DNA of 64,000 nucleotides from Lonicera japonica (GCA_021464415.1 CM038467.1:14215411-14279410); one strand, 5' to 3'; positions 23,438-35,267 are shown, numbered from the stretch's first letter. Notes: generated by a model not told the origin, from the sequence alone. Made by a program: numbers and translations.

Positions 23438-24419
23438 CTGGACTCTCGTAATGCAAATTTAGAAGTAATTCTATAATGATTTTGGAATTTGATTCTCAAG
23501 ATTCATCTTTGAGGACTGATTTAGGTTAGTGTACGATTATTATTACTAATTTAGCACGTACTTTCAAAGATGTTCGTTGCAGATGAGTCGGTATTGAAAA
23601 CCTCGACTTTTGTGAGGTTGTACCTTCCCATTTTCTTTATTATTGATAGGAATTCTGTTGAATTCTCAATCCCTTCGATCACCTTCCCCTTCTTTTGGAA
23701 CCCTACATCTACCCAATGATGTACTGCTATGTGTATAAAAAAAATATATAGATATATATATTCTCTTCTAGATGTAACATTTTTCACGATTTGATTCTTG
23801 AGTCGAAGTTTCTAAGCACCAGTCTCATATCTCTTGCAATAATAGACGGATCTTTTTGGTGTTGTCGTTCTTTCTCTTTCAAAATTTTATCAGGATTCTT
23901 CAACGGACTAGTACATCATTGGATATCTTGTGTCGCACTTCTATTAAAATTTTAAGTACAGTATTTAACAGTAATATGCATAAAAAGCATGCACGAACAC
24001 TTCACCGGACTAGTACATCATTGGATATCTTTCCCTTCATTATTGACCATTACAAATTGGTCAATCTTAATTTGTTGATACCATTTCTCCTTATTTGATT
24101 GCTAGAATCATATTCATAAAAGCATGCACGAACGCTAGCCCGAGCTAAGCGCAAACACAAAAGTATATATTCCAATTACTTGCAGTGTGAGAACAAATAT
24201 TAGCCATAGAAGAGGTGTTTGTATTTACGTGTGCTATTGTCTCGTTAAATTATTGGATTTACGAAGTTACCCGTTAAATGTAAATCCATCATATGACATA
24301 AGGTTCCTCTTTCTATAAATGATGATAAGAGATTGGAATGCATGCATGGGAATATTTTGTATATATCCATCCCAAAATTATAAATCATAATATGTATAAT
24401 TGAAAATTTTACATACGAA
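23438..24419. other. intergenic, short direct repeat
   Basis: The string ggactagtacatcattggat occurs at about 23904 and 24008, with shared flanks (ttcaacggacta / ttcaccggacta). This is a local duplication of roughly 105 bp. No gene seen. Confidence 0.55.
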
Positions 24420-24473
24420 GTCAAGATGGCCGAGTTGGTCGCGCTAGTTTTCAGGTACTAATCCGAAAGGGCT
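24420..24473 (+). pseudogene. truncated tRNA-Leu(CAG)-like relic
   Basis: Starts gtcaagatggccgagttggt, the 5' half (acceptor, D-arm with A-box) of plant tRNA-Leu. A ttttcaggtac anticodon region with CAG and a tccgaaaggg variable arm follow. The T-arm/B-box and 3' acceptor strand are absent; unrelated sequence follows at about 24474. The anticodon stem is mutated. It is either a tRNA pseudogene or the head of a tRNA-derived SINE; it cannot be a working tRNA. Confidence 0.6.
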
Positions 24474-24479
24474 AAACCA

Positions 24480-24925
24480 TTTTTCTACATATGCATACAA
24501 TAAGCAAAAAAGATATAACAATACACACATCAACACTACACTACACTACACTAGTTTCCTACATATGCATACAGTAAGCAAAAAGGATATAACAATTCAA
24601 TAAAGCATTAATGGAGTCTTAAGAATTACTAAAACTAGTATTATCAGACCCAGCTCGGCCCGGTGAGTTGACCCAAATCGGTCATGGCTAAATCGGGCTG
24701 GGCTGACACTACACTAGTTTCCTACATATGCATGCAGTAAGCAAAAAGATATAACAAACATATAGCATTGATAATGGGAATGAAGTCTATTGCAAGTGAA
24801 CGGTGTACAAGGAGAAGAGAACGACAAAGATTGGAAAAGAACTTGCAAGTTGCAGTGCAACAAACCATTATGGAGTTTTAAGAATTACTATAATCAGTAT
24901 TATCAGAACCAGCCCAGCCCAACAG
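24480..24925. repeat. local duplications (tacatatgcatacagtaagc block x3; ttaagaattact block x2)
   Basis: A unit around ctacatatgcatacagtaag/caaaaaggatataacaa occurs near 24485, 24557 and 24724. A second unit (atggagt..taagaattactaaaa.. cagtattatcaga.cca) occurs near 24610 and 24871. The order suggests a duplicated block of about 260 bp with extra slippage of a cacta run at about 24535-24553. Confidence 0.75.
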
Positions 24926-25324
24926 GTTGACTCGGCGAATTGGTAAGATGAGCTGACAAATGGCCCGCTTTTGCAATTAACCAGGTACAAACCAGATTGA
25001 ACCGGCCAACTTTTTAGAAACCCGGTAATCCAGACAAGTTAAGTGAACGGCAGGTCAATTAGATTGATTAAAAAGTCAAACCCAAAAGATTTTGTAGTCA
25101 ATGAGGAGTCTATTGTTTTAAGGAAACTACGAAGTTTAAAAATTCTAACCTTTTTTACTAATAATTAAAGTAATAATGAATGATTTAGGTTTTAAATTAA
25201 AGTCTAAAAAATTAGAATTGCATTTTTCGAGTAATCAGCAGCTCTATGAGCAGATCAATTAGGAAGTGATATTTTGATTAATTTTGATTGCTTGACTTAG
25301 ATTTTTTTTTATTTTAAACTCTGT

Positions 25325-25440
25325 AATTTATAGTTTTTTTTCTTAAAAATTAAGGGAGATCTAAGTCTCTCATTTAATCTTACAAACAAAGAAAAAACCC
25401 TCCACCCACTCCCATGAGTCGAACCCTTGATAATTTATAT
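25325..25440 (-). mobile_element. tRNA-derived SINE, truncated copy, minus
   Basis: On the minus strand it reads tcaagggttcgactcatggg (B-box region), then gggtttttt..., a gagacttagatctcccttaa tail motif and poly(A). The same modules occur in the same order in the fuller plus-strand copy at 31.70-31.85 kb. The 5' A-box part is missing. Confidence 0.65.
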
Positions 25441-26709
25441 CTAAGTATTTTATGTTTTCATATATTAGTTGTGAAAAATATATTTATTTTTGCAATTTTG
25501 AATATAATATTAATTATTAATTAGATATATTTTTGTCCGGTCCAACCTATCACCCACCGTTGGACCAATGACCCACAATTCAATCCCTTTGTTGGTTTGG
25601 TGTCCAGGTCAGATCTGATAACTAGATTAAAATATTACTTTCTCTCAAATTAGAATTCTATTCCTTTTTTAAAACAAAATTAATATGGCAAATCTCAATA
25701 TAGAAATGAAGTTGTATTGTTATTCATTGATTAACCTGAAGTTAGCGTTCGAGTAATTATAGGGAGAGCAATTAGCAAAGAAAAAGAGAAAATTAAAAGC
25801 GAAAAAAAAGAAAGAAAGAAAAAACCCCATGATCACTCACCCATCTTCTTCAGAAAAAACAAAAACATTGACCAAGCTCTCTCTAAACAAATTAAATTGA
25901 TCGTTCGCCATCCCTCTTTCACCCCAAATCAGTGTAGCAAACCCCATCAAAAATTTGGCCGTCCCTTCTTGAACATCAAATGAAGGTCGAAGAATCTTCA
26001 TCTTTTGCTCTCCATTCCTAATTTTTCTCTCCTCTCTGGATTAAATCTCTACAAAAAAAAAATATAAGCCGAAATCTATGACACAAAGAAGCATCTCAAG
26101 GAATGGAACGACAATTGGATACGTTGAAGTGGCTTGTTAGGTTGCATGTGAGAGACGTTGAGATTAATCAATTTAATCTTAATTCGTAGAGAAAGGTGAT
26201 TTTGGGTTTTTAGTTTTCTAGTTTCAATTAACCATCTGACAACAAGGAGAGGAGTGATTTTGGTTCAATCTATATCATTTGTAATCAAATATGCCACAAG
26301 GAATTTTTGTTAGTTTATTACAAAAATTACAAAAATCGATGTAAAACTCTTAATTTACAAGGAAAGCAGTATAATATAAATTACTCATTGCTTTCTAAAA
26401 GATCATATTGTTAGATGTAGAGAACCTAAGACAACTTATTTTCAAGGAGAAAAACACAATTCCATTAAAGGAGAAAACACTTGTATTTGTATGTGTCAAA
26501 TTAAAGATTTAATGCGCTATTAAAGAAATTCCTTAATCTTTAGCCCACTCCACGGAACCCAACAAACATTCACATCATTGTGAGTTACGAGAATGAAACC
26601 ACAAAGTACGAAATCAACAGTACATTCAAACAACAAACTTGTTTAGGAACTGTACCAAAAAAAAAAAAAAAAACAACTTATTTAGGAACAGGAACACACC
26701 ATAAAAAGG
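25441..26709. other. intergenic, no gene seen
   Basis: AT-rich. At 25530-25610 a short ggtccaacc...gttggacc stretch resembles the cagctcggccc/ccagcccagccc block at 24.65-25.05 kb. At 25.85-26.05 kb the base composition is higher in C but there is no sustained frame. A poly(A) run is at 26657-26672. Confidence 0.45.
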
Positions 26710-27069
26710 CTACGTATCTCGGCCATCCATCCTGTTCTTAGTAAGACAAAAAGTACCCTCGGAGGACATTTGTCCTTTACTTGTCTGAGAATCAGAATCA
26801 ATGTCCGAAAATGAAGAATACCCTGCACAAACCCTCTTCTCCGATCTACACAAGCACCAACAAGCCTTATGCCTCGCCATTAGCGATCCAATTTTGCAAG
26901 GTGCCTTTACACAGTACCACAAGGTAGCTAATGGGCAACAAACACATAGTAGACACGCACTACATATAAACTCTGTTGCTTTATTGCAACAGGTTGGCTT
27001 GTGTTTGTGTTTCCCTACAAAAGAAGAACAAGAAAAGGAACAAGAGGAAGTAGAATGGTTTGGTTTCAT
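26710..27069 (-). CDS. Cys-rich plant-specific protein, function unknown
   Basis: A single exon of 119 aa from the ATG at 27069. The N-terminus is Ser/Cys/Lys-His rich. The core, from KATEFICSACLLCVCC through PLATLWYCVKAPCKIG, is a hydrophobic, Cys-dense segment (about residues 30-62) that may insert in a membrane. Then come RHKACWCLCRSEKRV and the motif YSSFSDIDSD. I recall the same blocks (ATEF-C-C-LCVCCPL...CIK-PC..G, then YSSFSDIDSD) in short Arabidopsis proteins of unknown function; no reaction or partner is known to me. Length and motif order fit that family, so this is a real gene although uncharacterised. No intron is needed and no frameshift is seen. Confidence 0.75.
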   Translation of the reverse strand: MKPNHSTSSCSFSCSSFVGKHKHKPTCCNKATEFICSACLLCVCCPLATLWYCVKAPCKIGSLMARHKACWCLCRSEKRVCAGYSSFSDIDSDSQTSKGQMSSEGTFCLTKNRMDGRDT

Positions 27070-27757
27070 CTTATTATTATGCTCTAACTAACTTCACCGT
27101 TCAGTGTGAAGGTATATTTTCTAACTTTATTCTACCTTCAATTCCACTGTTCTTTTCATCTCCCTTTTCTTATCCTTCCTTACTTTCTATCACCTCCTTA
27201 GCAAGTTGGAATGTTTTTAGATGCACTTTCATGTGCTGAATTACATCATAGACCAGGACCACTGGCTAGGTTCTTTGCGTGTCAACCCAATTAGTCATCC
27301 TATGATGAGTCAGTAATCCGTGTTGAAGAATATTGGTTCATGAAAAAGAAACAACAGTAGTGCCTTGGCAATCCTACATCAAAGAAAAAGGTCGCTGTCA
27401 CTCTATTGGAAAGCTAACAAGAACTCACTCGCTAACTACTCAGATAACTGTTGCCATAACAATCATATTAACCTAATACAGGGTTTGCTTGGGAGGATTC
27501 TTGATTTTCACCATCTAACCAAAGCATAATATAATTACAAAGCATATTCCAACATTATTTTTGTTAGAAACCCTCTTAAGATCTCACGTTCAATTTCAGC
27601 TAAACAGGTGAGTGGAGTGACAACTAAAAACTAGGCCTTGCCAAATGTACTAAAACTAATGTAATCAAGCTAACCTTGAGTGACATAATTTGAAACCACC
27701 AATGATCTTTGAGACATCCATCATATAATACATCTCATACTTGTCTCCCATATTATC
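27070..27757. other. spacer between two minus-strand genes
   Basis: Includes the promoter side of the Cys-rich gene and the 3'UTR of the gene ending at 27758. No other frame with support. Confidence 0.5.
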
Positions 27758-29754
27758 TTAATCTGACTCTGATTCTGAATCAAACTCTCTGTCACTAGAA
27801 CCATCCAGTGGCTTTTGCCGAAACTCGTTCATCAACTCATCGTCTGACTCATCATGTTTCCCTGCCAACTTCCTCTTCAAAATTGCTTCAAATATTGATG
27901 GGATTGCTTCTTCATCGCCTTCCAAATACTTCTCTATCTGTATTTTCAGTTCTGCAACAAAACAATGTAAAGCTTGAATTTTGAAATGTACAAAACCCAG
28001 ATTCTCTTAACCCCACACACTCAAAACACCCAAAAAAAAAAAAAACATTTACAAACACTTTTAGATAATTTGCAGATTATATTCTAAGACAACTAAGTAG
28101 CATTAGTACAGAAAAGGCCATGAGTGTAAAAACACTATACAATTGCAAAAAATGTTCTCTGTCTACCACAAAACCAAGAATCAAGCAAATTCTGAATTTT
28201 TTTCAGACCCATAAAAGGAATTAAACAGGACATATTTGAAAGTTTACAAATTGAAACGAATTGCATAATACATACCATAAGAATTCAAATCTTTAATACT
28301 TATAGATTGGATTACAATTATGTTTAAACCAGATAATCAAAACAACAAATTCATCCTCAAAACATATGTTCCCAAATAATCCAAACTACCGTGCCCATTA
28401 GTAGAACTTACCTTTGAAAATCGGTTAATGAAGGAAGAGTGCCATGTGTGTATATATCACTCTAAATTTATTCTATTTTTTCCACAACACATACAGTTTA
28501 AATTCCAATAATCTAGAGAAAATAAAAAAGCATAGCAGCCTCTGTTTATAATAGAAAGTAGGAAGTTGAAAACCACAATGTACACCAATTGGGCCGCTAA
28601 TCAACTTTAGCACAAGGAAAAAGGCAGCAGAAACCTCTTTTTAGTCACAAGATATCGAATGCAACCCAAATATCAAGTCAAGAAATTGACAACAAATTAA
28701 ATTAGACTAGCATAGCTCTATTTCCTCAGTTGAAATCTTAATTTTTTCTTGAAACCAAAAAGAAGGGGAAAAAAAAAAGAGACGGTCACCATTCAAAGGC
28801 GGACAGAGGCATGGGGGGAGGGGGTGGTTCTTCTTAGGCCTAGCCCTCAAAAAAAGAATAATAATTATTATTACCACTAGTTGCTTTATAATTTAATAGT
28901 CAGCCCAACCCAACCCCATTCTCCTGCTCAACCTACAGGTCCAATATTCAAAACATTTTTCTAATTTTAACCTAACATCTTTATTATTCTAAAGCTTAAA
29001 CTAATATGGGATAAGTATTTTGATTAGTTTTACTTTTACATATAAACAAAAATAAAAAATCAAATTCTATTAGTTAAAAAAGAAATTATTAATTTTATCT
29101 TCGATAAAACATCTTAAAACTGAAATTAAAAATATTATTTATTTACTTCTGAAAACTTAATTTTTTAATATGACAATTTTACTTTATTAGTGTATTTATA
29201 TCGCATGACTATAATTTTAATGATAGTAAAATAAGTATTTTATAATAAAAAGTTTTAAAATTTAGATTTAAGTGGCAAGTTTATTGTTTAAAATTTTAAA
29301 TGCAAATTTTTAAATTTAAGTGATAAATCACTTAAAAAAAATTTAACCAAATAAATAACTTTAAATTTTCAAATTTTCAGTAAAGGTCCATAATACTGTT
29401 CTTACATATTGTAAATAAATAAACAAACAAAACTGTAAAGATGAAATTCAATTTTTGTACAAGAGGATAACCTTTTCTGGTGTCGTCATCATCTCCAGTG
29501 GGTACATCTTTGTTGTGGGTTTGGGACAAATCGAGATGATGATGAGGAGATTGAGTAGAGTTTTCGATAGATGGGTCCTTCTTGGAAGTGAAAAACCTCA
29601 GTTTCAACAAGGAAGCTGAAGCTGAAGCTGAAGAGGGAGAGATTAGTGATTTACTATTTCCATTATTTAGGGTTAGGGTTGGTCTGAAGATGGGGGAATA
29701 GACTAGATTCCTGGTGCCCAGATAGAGATTTTGCAGCAGCAACGTTTGTTTCAT
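27758..29754 (-). CDS. probable organelle-targeted acidic protein, unknown function, 2 exons
   Basis: Exons on the minus strand: 29754-29472 and 27951-27758. The donor is AGAAAAG/GTTATC, the acceptor TTGCAG/AACTG, and the single 1.52-kb intron is in phase 1. Total 477 nt, 158 aa. I chose the ATG at 29754 over an upstream in-frame ATG (29901): the upstream 49 residues are an odd Arg/Thr/Glu run over a gttct repeat, while residues 1-58 from 29754 are Ser/Leu/Arg-rich without acids, a typical mitochondrial or plastid presequence. Mature part: LKIQIEKYLEGDEEAIPSIF, AILKRKLAGKHDESDDEL, then an acidic tail ending in DSESESD. I recall this core in small plant proteins of unknown function. Function not assigned. 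Confidence 0.75.
27952..29471 (-). other. 1.5-kb intron of the two-exon gene
   Basis: Strongly AT-rich with homopolymer runs. It contains a ggcggacagaggcatggggg fragment (about 28798) that looks like the end of a hAT-type repeat. No embedded gene seen. Confidence 0.55.
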
Positions 29755-29959
29755 CGCAGCCGAGAGTTTTAAGCTTCCTTGTTTCTTTCTTTTGGTCTCT
29801 GTTCCGTTCCGTTCTGTTCTGTTCTGTTCTCGTATTGGCAGTTGGGTCACAAGATATTCCGCTCTTTTCGTCTTGGGCCTTAAAACGGAGGAGATGAGCA
29901 TTGGGCCTTTGGCCTTTCAATCAAAGGTATTCGTCCTGTAGTCATGTAGTGTAGTATCA

Positions 29960-30140
29960 ACCTTTAAAAATATATATATATATATATAATTTTAACTGAT
30001 GCATAATTTTCTTTTTATTACTTATATATTTTCAAAATTAAAAAAATATTTTCCGTTATTATATATTGGCTCATATATACAATATAAAAAGAGTATGTAT
30101 ATTTAAAAGAAATATATATATATATATATATATTATTTTA
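29960..30140. repeat. (TA)n microsatellites
   Basis: TA runs at about 29968-29989 and 30110-30134 in an AT-rich stretch upstream of the two-exon gene. Confidence 0.85.
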
Positions 30141-30885
30141 ATCTGCACTAATATATTTATTTTTATGCGAACTTGACTATGGTCAAATTTAAATTTGAAA
30201 AACTCAAACTCACCATGGTTTTAAAATTAAATTGGGTTGAAAAAAAGGGTCGGGTCTTACCCCATTTAACCGTCCCTAGATAGTAATTAGGTGCTTCAAT
30301 TTGAAAGTTTAGGTGATATTTGGTTGATGTTTTGAGTTGAGTTTTTAAAATTTGGTATTTGGTAGAATTTAAAAGTATGTTGAAAAATGAATTTTGTTTT
30401 TATTTGAGTTTTTTTCAAAAATCTAATAAAAAAAATTCAAAAAAAATCACAATGAATCTTGTTTTATAGATCTCGACGAGTAGGTTTCAAATATATTTTT
30501 TTATCTAATTTTGATTTTTAGATTTAAAGTTATGATGTTTAAAAAAAATAATAAAATGAAATAAATTTTAAAAAGTGTAAAAATAAAGTTAATTTTAAAT
30601 TTGATTTTTTAAATTTAAAAAATAATTGGCCACCAAACAATCGGATGGAAATGGAAAAACTTTGGGCGTAAAAAATTAATACCTTCCTTGAGGAACACGA
30701 CAAATGAACGGAGAAGGAGATTTGAAACTATTATCGCTTGAGATATTTACAATTGGGTCATTCGTTAATCTATATAACTTAATTAACCTCAATTGCTAAG
30801 CAATTCGAAATAGTTGCACCTACCTTATATAATTAGGAGGATTCTTCATTTCCAATATTATCTTTTGGAAAAATAAATCTTATAT
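30141..30885. other. AT-rich intergenic, possible MITE trace
   Basis: 30310-30650 starts gtgatatttggttgatg and ends ggccaccaaacaatc, weakly inverted ends with T/A-rich inner sequence. Too divergent to call an element. Confidence 0.3.
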
Positions 30886-30888
30886 CTA

Positions 30889-31582
30889 GGGGTGGATCCA
30901 ATGTAAGGCAAGATGGTTACCTTCTGAGACCCCATTTTTTTTTTATATATATATACACTAAACTATTTGTACACTTGATGTTTGTTTAACTTCGAATATA
31001 TTACTCAAACAAATTTATTAATTATGACAATGAGTACCGGAGTGGTCAATGTTAGCCTTTGCTTACTGGGTGGATGATGGAAGTTAAACTCTTGCTCATT
31101 ATCTTTTTTTTTAAAAGAATTTCTTATATAGAGGAACGAAAAGCTGTCTTCCTCTTTCTTTTCTTTTCTAACCCCCCCCTCGCTTTTAATAATATTTGTT
31201 TTTTCCAATGAAATATGTAATTTCAGAAAAGCACTCCAAAATATAAAAAAAAGATCTACATGGATATACTTTTTTAAAGAAAATCAATAAAAGGAAGGTG
31301 AAATTGCCTTAAATATCACAATTATAAATACAAAATGTGTGCTAATTAGACGAGAACATTGTCTAAAATGTCTTGCTGTGTAAAATAAAAATGATATTCA
31401 AACTCAAAGCTTAGTTCTAGTTTCTCTACTCTATAAATATAAACCCCCACACTATCAAATGCAAGTTTCATTTCACTTTATTTTAGCACATGCACGCAAA
31501 TTTATTATAAAAATTACTTAAGTCACTACCCCCCCCCCCTCCAAAAAAAAAATCTTTTTTGAATTCTTAGATCCATCCCTGT
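30889..31582. mobile_element. possible hAT-like non-autonomous element
   Basis: The left end AGGGGTGGATCCAATGTAAGG and right end GATCCATCCCT are inverted relative to each other over about 11 bp. The ggcaaga.ggttaccttctgagacc head is common in plant hAT-derived repeats. The flanking 8-mers match only partly, so the target duplication is not proven. The inner minus-strand ORF at 31005-31208 lacks similarity. Confidence 0.4.
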
Positions 31583-31698
31583 TTAAGTAATGCTTATATC
31601 ATCACTCATTTAAAAGAGATGGAGAGAAATTAAAAAAGGATTTATTTTGTGGGGACATTTCATTTAATTGAAGGATATGATTAATAACTTTTAATTGA

Positions 31699-31851
31699 GG
31701 AGAGGGGTTGGTCCAGTGGTAGGCAATCTCCACCCTTGCCTTGAGGTCAAGGGTTCGACTCATGGGGTGGGAAGGGAGGGTTTTTCTTTATTTGTAGGAT
31801 TAAGGGAGAGACTTAGACCTTCCTTAATTTTTATAAAAAAAAAAAAAAAAA
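31699..31851 (+). mobile_element. tRNA-derived SINE
   Basis: The RNA polymerase III A-box-like ggttggtccagtggtagg and B-box-like aagggttcgactc are spaced as in a tRNA. They are followed by a body ending gagacttagaccttcctta and a poly(A) of about 18. This is the classic plant SINE layout. It is the better of two copies here; the other is at 25.33-25.44 kb on the minus strand. Confidence 0.8.
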
Positions 31852-32866
31852 CCTTTCATTTTCTATTGTCACTGTAATTAAGTACGTATTTTCATTTTAT
31901 TTAGACACGTGCTACAACTCCACCATTTCTGAGTGTCTCGAACAGAAGAGTGTGGAGTAAGATAGATTTAGACCGAATGATTGGAAAAGAAAGCTACAAA
32001 TTTTTTGATACTAAGTAAAACATAAATATATTTAAAATTAAAATAATAGAAGAAAGATATGAGAATATTGCTGTTCGAAACAAACTTAAACATCATGTAT
32101 AAATACTTGGTTATGTGTCAACTAATTAATATTAGCAAATAGACAAAAGGTTGCCTACTTTCCGAAGTTATTGTCGGCATTAACATATATTATATCTAAC
32201 AAACAGAGCTCGAGAAATATACAAAATGTATTATTGGAAGCCCATGAAGTACAAAAGAAAGGAAGGAAAAAAAAATAAAAAATTAAAGGATATATGCGTA
32301 CAAGCAAAGCAAGAAAGTCAAAAAAGCAACTTACAAATTTGGTTGGAGGGGAGGGTTCAGCTTTAAACTTGCCAAATTGAAAAAGAAAAGAAAAGTGGCT
32401 ATCGGCTTCCCTTCTTTTCGTAATTACACACTTACCAAAATATGCAATCACGACCCACCCCCTATAATCTATTCTCAAAAGTCAAAACTTCACCGTTACT
32501 CTTCTTCCAAAACTTTTTATTGGTAGCCATAAAATTTGGTCTATTTTTATTGACACAATCACTGAAGTTATTTAGTAGTGCATCGTTAGTCAAAATTATA
32601 ACATGTGCAAACCAACTTGTATTACGTGCGACTTTCTTTCGTATTATGTGTATGGTCCAAATTCATTTGAGACAAATATATTTTAAGCTGAAAAGTATTT
32701 TTTATATAAAATATTTTTTTTAATTTGAGTAGTGTCAATTACACACATTAATCTAAATATATAGAAAACATAACTAGTTTAAATTTATATTTTAAATATC
32801 AAGTGGGGTCACGAAACCCCATAATTAAAAGTGTGGCCACGCACCTGAACACTAGATTAGATATTG
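31852..32866. other. intergenic, no gene seen
   Basis: AT-rich. The overlapping plus and minus frames at 32.15-32.72 kb have no domain signature and look random. Confidence 0.45.
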
Positions 32867-32867
32867 A

Positions 32868-33182
32868 GGGTTTGTTTTATAACAAGATATAAAATGGTAG
32901 AAAAAATATTATATTTTTATGAAAGTTGAAAAATAAATTGAGGGATGTGATGACATATTATTTTACTTATCTTTTTTCTTTTCTTTTTTTTTGCTTTTTC
33001 CATTTTAAAAATTTATTGGGTTAAGGCAAAGAAAATTTGTCCACAAAAAATAAAGGAGGTTGGAGGACATGAGATGGAGATTGATGATCTTACCACATGT
33101 ATCCATCAACTTATTTTTTAACTTTTCACACAAGTCAATTAGTTTTGCTACCATTTACCATCTTGTTATCAAACGGACATTA
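32868..33182. mobile_element. MITE family M1, copy 2
   Basis: The left end ggtttgttttataacaagat is inverted to the right end tcttgttatcaaacggacat. The TIR runs about 30 bp including aaatggtag/ctaccattt with mismatches. Inner features (gttgaaaaataaattgaggg, ggaggacatgaga) recur in the copy at 55.42-55.70 kb. Target duplication not resolved. Confidence 0.6.
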
Positions 33183-33783
33183 ACTAATGTTTTAGAAATT
33201 ATATTAGGTTGTGTTTTAAACGGAGCTCACAATATGTAACTGACAGATTTTTTTGACATAATACTTGATCTGTTAATTTGGTTATTCAAATTAGTATATT
33301 CATTATCACTTTGATTAAGAGAATGACCATTTGGGTTTTGACCCCATTAAGTATCCGCAATAAAATTTAGTACCCATTTTTATTTTTCTTAGGACTTTGG
33401 GCTCCCATTTTATATGGAAATATATATAAATCAACTTGCTCAAATGTCAAAAATATCGCTACTACTTGAAACTTTTTTAGTTGTGATAAAAATAAAAATA
33501 CAATACTCAAAATAGAGACCATATGGTGTAAATAGTATATTAACTGCCAGGGTATGAAAACTATATTAAAATAAAAAATAAATATATAAATATGTGTAAA
33601 CTATTAATACATAAATCATGCAAGAATATTATTGTGTATACAAATAATTTTTAAATAATTATTATTTTAAGTTAAAATTGTATTTTTATTTTTGTCTCAA
33701 CCAAAAAAATATATTAAGTTATTGTAATTTAGGGTATTTGTAAGAGTAATGCTATATTTACCGGGTATTCTTACCACATATTC
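33183..33783. other. AT-rich intergenic
   Basis: No gene, no clear repeat. Confidence 0.4.
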
Positions 33784-33786
33784 TTA

Positions 33787-34679
33787 GACCATCTCCAACC
33801 CAAAACACCATTTTGGTGTTGATTTAGCACCAAAATGGTGTCATTTTTACACCAAATTTTTTTTCAACTCCAACCATAACACCAAATATAACACCAAAAA
33901 GCATATTCTCTTTAAAAATAGAATATTCTCTTTATTATTCTATTATCTTATATCATCATATAAATTATTATATTGTACTAATTATTTTATTATAGATATT
34001 ATTATTAATTAACTTATAATAATTTAAATAATTATAATTTATAAAACTAAAAATCACTAAATTAACATTACATTGGTGGAAAAAAAAACATTACATTTAA
34101 TTTTAAAAAATTACACATAATTAAAATTCGGAATTGATCGACACTAATTCTCCGAATTAGTAAATTCTTCCCACAAGTGTTCAATTAAGGCATTTCGAAG
34201 TTCAATGTGAGCTTCCTTATCCTTAATTTGTCTATGTCAAGCAAGGAATTCTTGAAATCGAGTATTATTATCAACCACCGTCTCAACTTGTTTAAATGTA
34301 ATTTAATTTTTTGTCCTTATTATTATATATTAAAATTTTTAATTACAATAAAATATACGTAAATTTAATTAGAATAAATTAATTTTTTTAATAAAACAAA
34401 TTTCTAATATTTCTAATTAAAACAATAAACTAAAAAAATTAAATTAGAAGTATAAAAATGACCTAATTGATATTTATATGAAAATAACAATGAAGATAAA
34501 AATTAAAAAATAAAAGAAAAAAAGATGGTGGGATGGTGTGGAGTGAATAGTGTTACACCAAATATGGTGCAACACTATTCATTGCACCAAATTTGGTGCA
34601 AGTTTTGGTGCTTCCTTGGAGCAAAATGGTGTAGAAATCACACCAAATTTGGTGGGATGGTGCAAGGTTGGAGTTGCCC
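33787..34679. mobile_element. degraded PIF/Harbinger element, 893 bp
   Basis: The TIRs GACCATCTCCAACC and GGTTGGAGTTGCCC are flanked by the 3-bp target duplication TTA (33784-33786, 34680-34682), diagnostic of PIF/Harbinger. Near both ends are many caccaaa(t)ttggtg inverted pairs. A transposase C-terminal remnant lies inside on the minus strand. Deleted in the middle, so non-autonomous. Confidence 0.88.
34125..34262 (-). pseudogene. Harbinger transposase C-terminal remnant
   Basis: The minus strand reads FQEFLA-stop-HRQIKDKEAHIE, then LRNALIEHLWEEFTNSEN and a stop. This is the conserved tail of plant HARBI1-like DDE transposases. One internal stop, and nothing of the catalytic DDE core remains. 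Confidence 0.7.
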
Positions 34680-35267
34680 TTACCGGCATGCGTTGTACTT
34701 TCACAAGATACAACAATAATACAATTCATTTAATGTACCATTTAAAAATAGGTGATAATATTTGCATGTAAAAAAAATATTTTTCTATTTGTAACATTTG
34801 ATTAAAGTGACTAACCATTGATTAGCAGTTTTATCCAAAAATCAAAATGAATGTCAATTTCCAAAAAATAAAACTAGATATCAAACATTATTATACAAAT
34901 TAAACGAAGGCAGTACCCAAATGACCCTTTAAGACAAACTACTCTTCTCCCTCAATTTCGAACCACTAAGTTGGTTCGTGTAAAAAATAGAGTATAAGTG
35001 CTCTTTTGGCAGCCAACAAAACACAGATAAAATGAAGAAAAAAAAAATAGTTACTTTCCAGCCGTAAAACATTGAATTGAAGTAAATAATACGAGAATAA
35101 AAAAATTTGAAAGATATTCCTTTGTGGATGACATCAAGATATTGTAAAGTATAGACATTAATATTATATAATGAGCTTGGCGAATTAAAAATTGTCATTA
35201 ATAAGTATAAATTGTAAGTTGAGATATTGAAAAAATTTAGCCATCCACAGCACTTGAAATTCTTTTA

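Noticed and set aside
24420..24473. Working tRNA-Leu gene
   Set aside because: No T-arm or 3' acceptor strand, and a mutated anticodon stem.
29663..29920. Overlapping minus-strand frame and the upstream in-frame ATG at 29901
   Set aside because: The frame is a shadow of exon 1. The upstream ATG adds 49 unlikely residues ahead of a good presequence.
32155..32723. Two overlapping opposite-strand frames of about 100 aa
   Set aside because: Low-complexity, no motifs, no splice partners.
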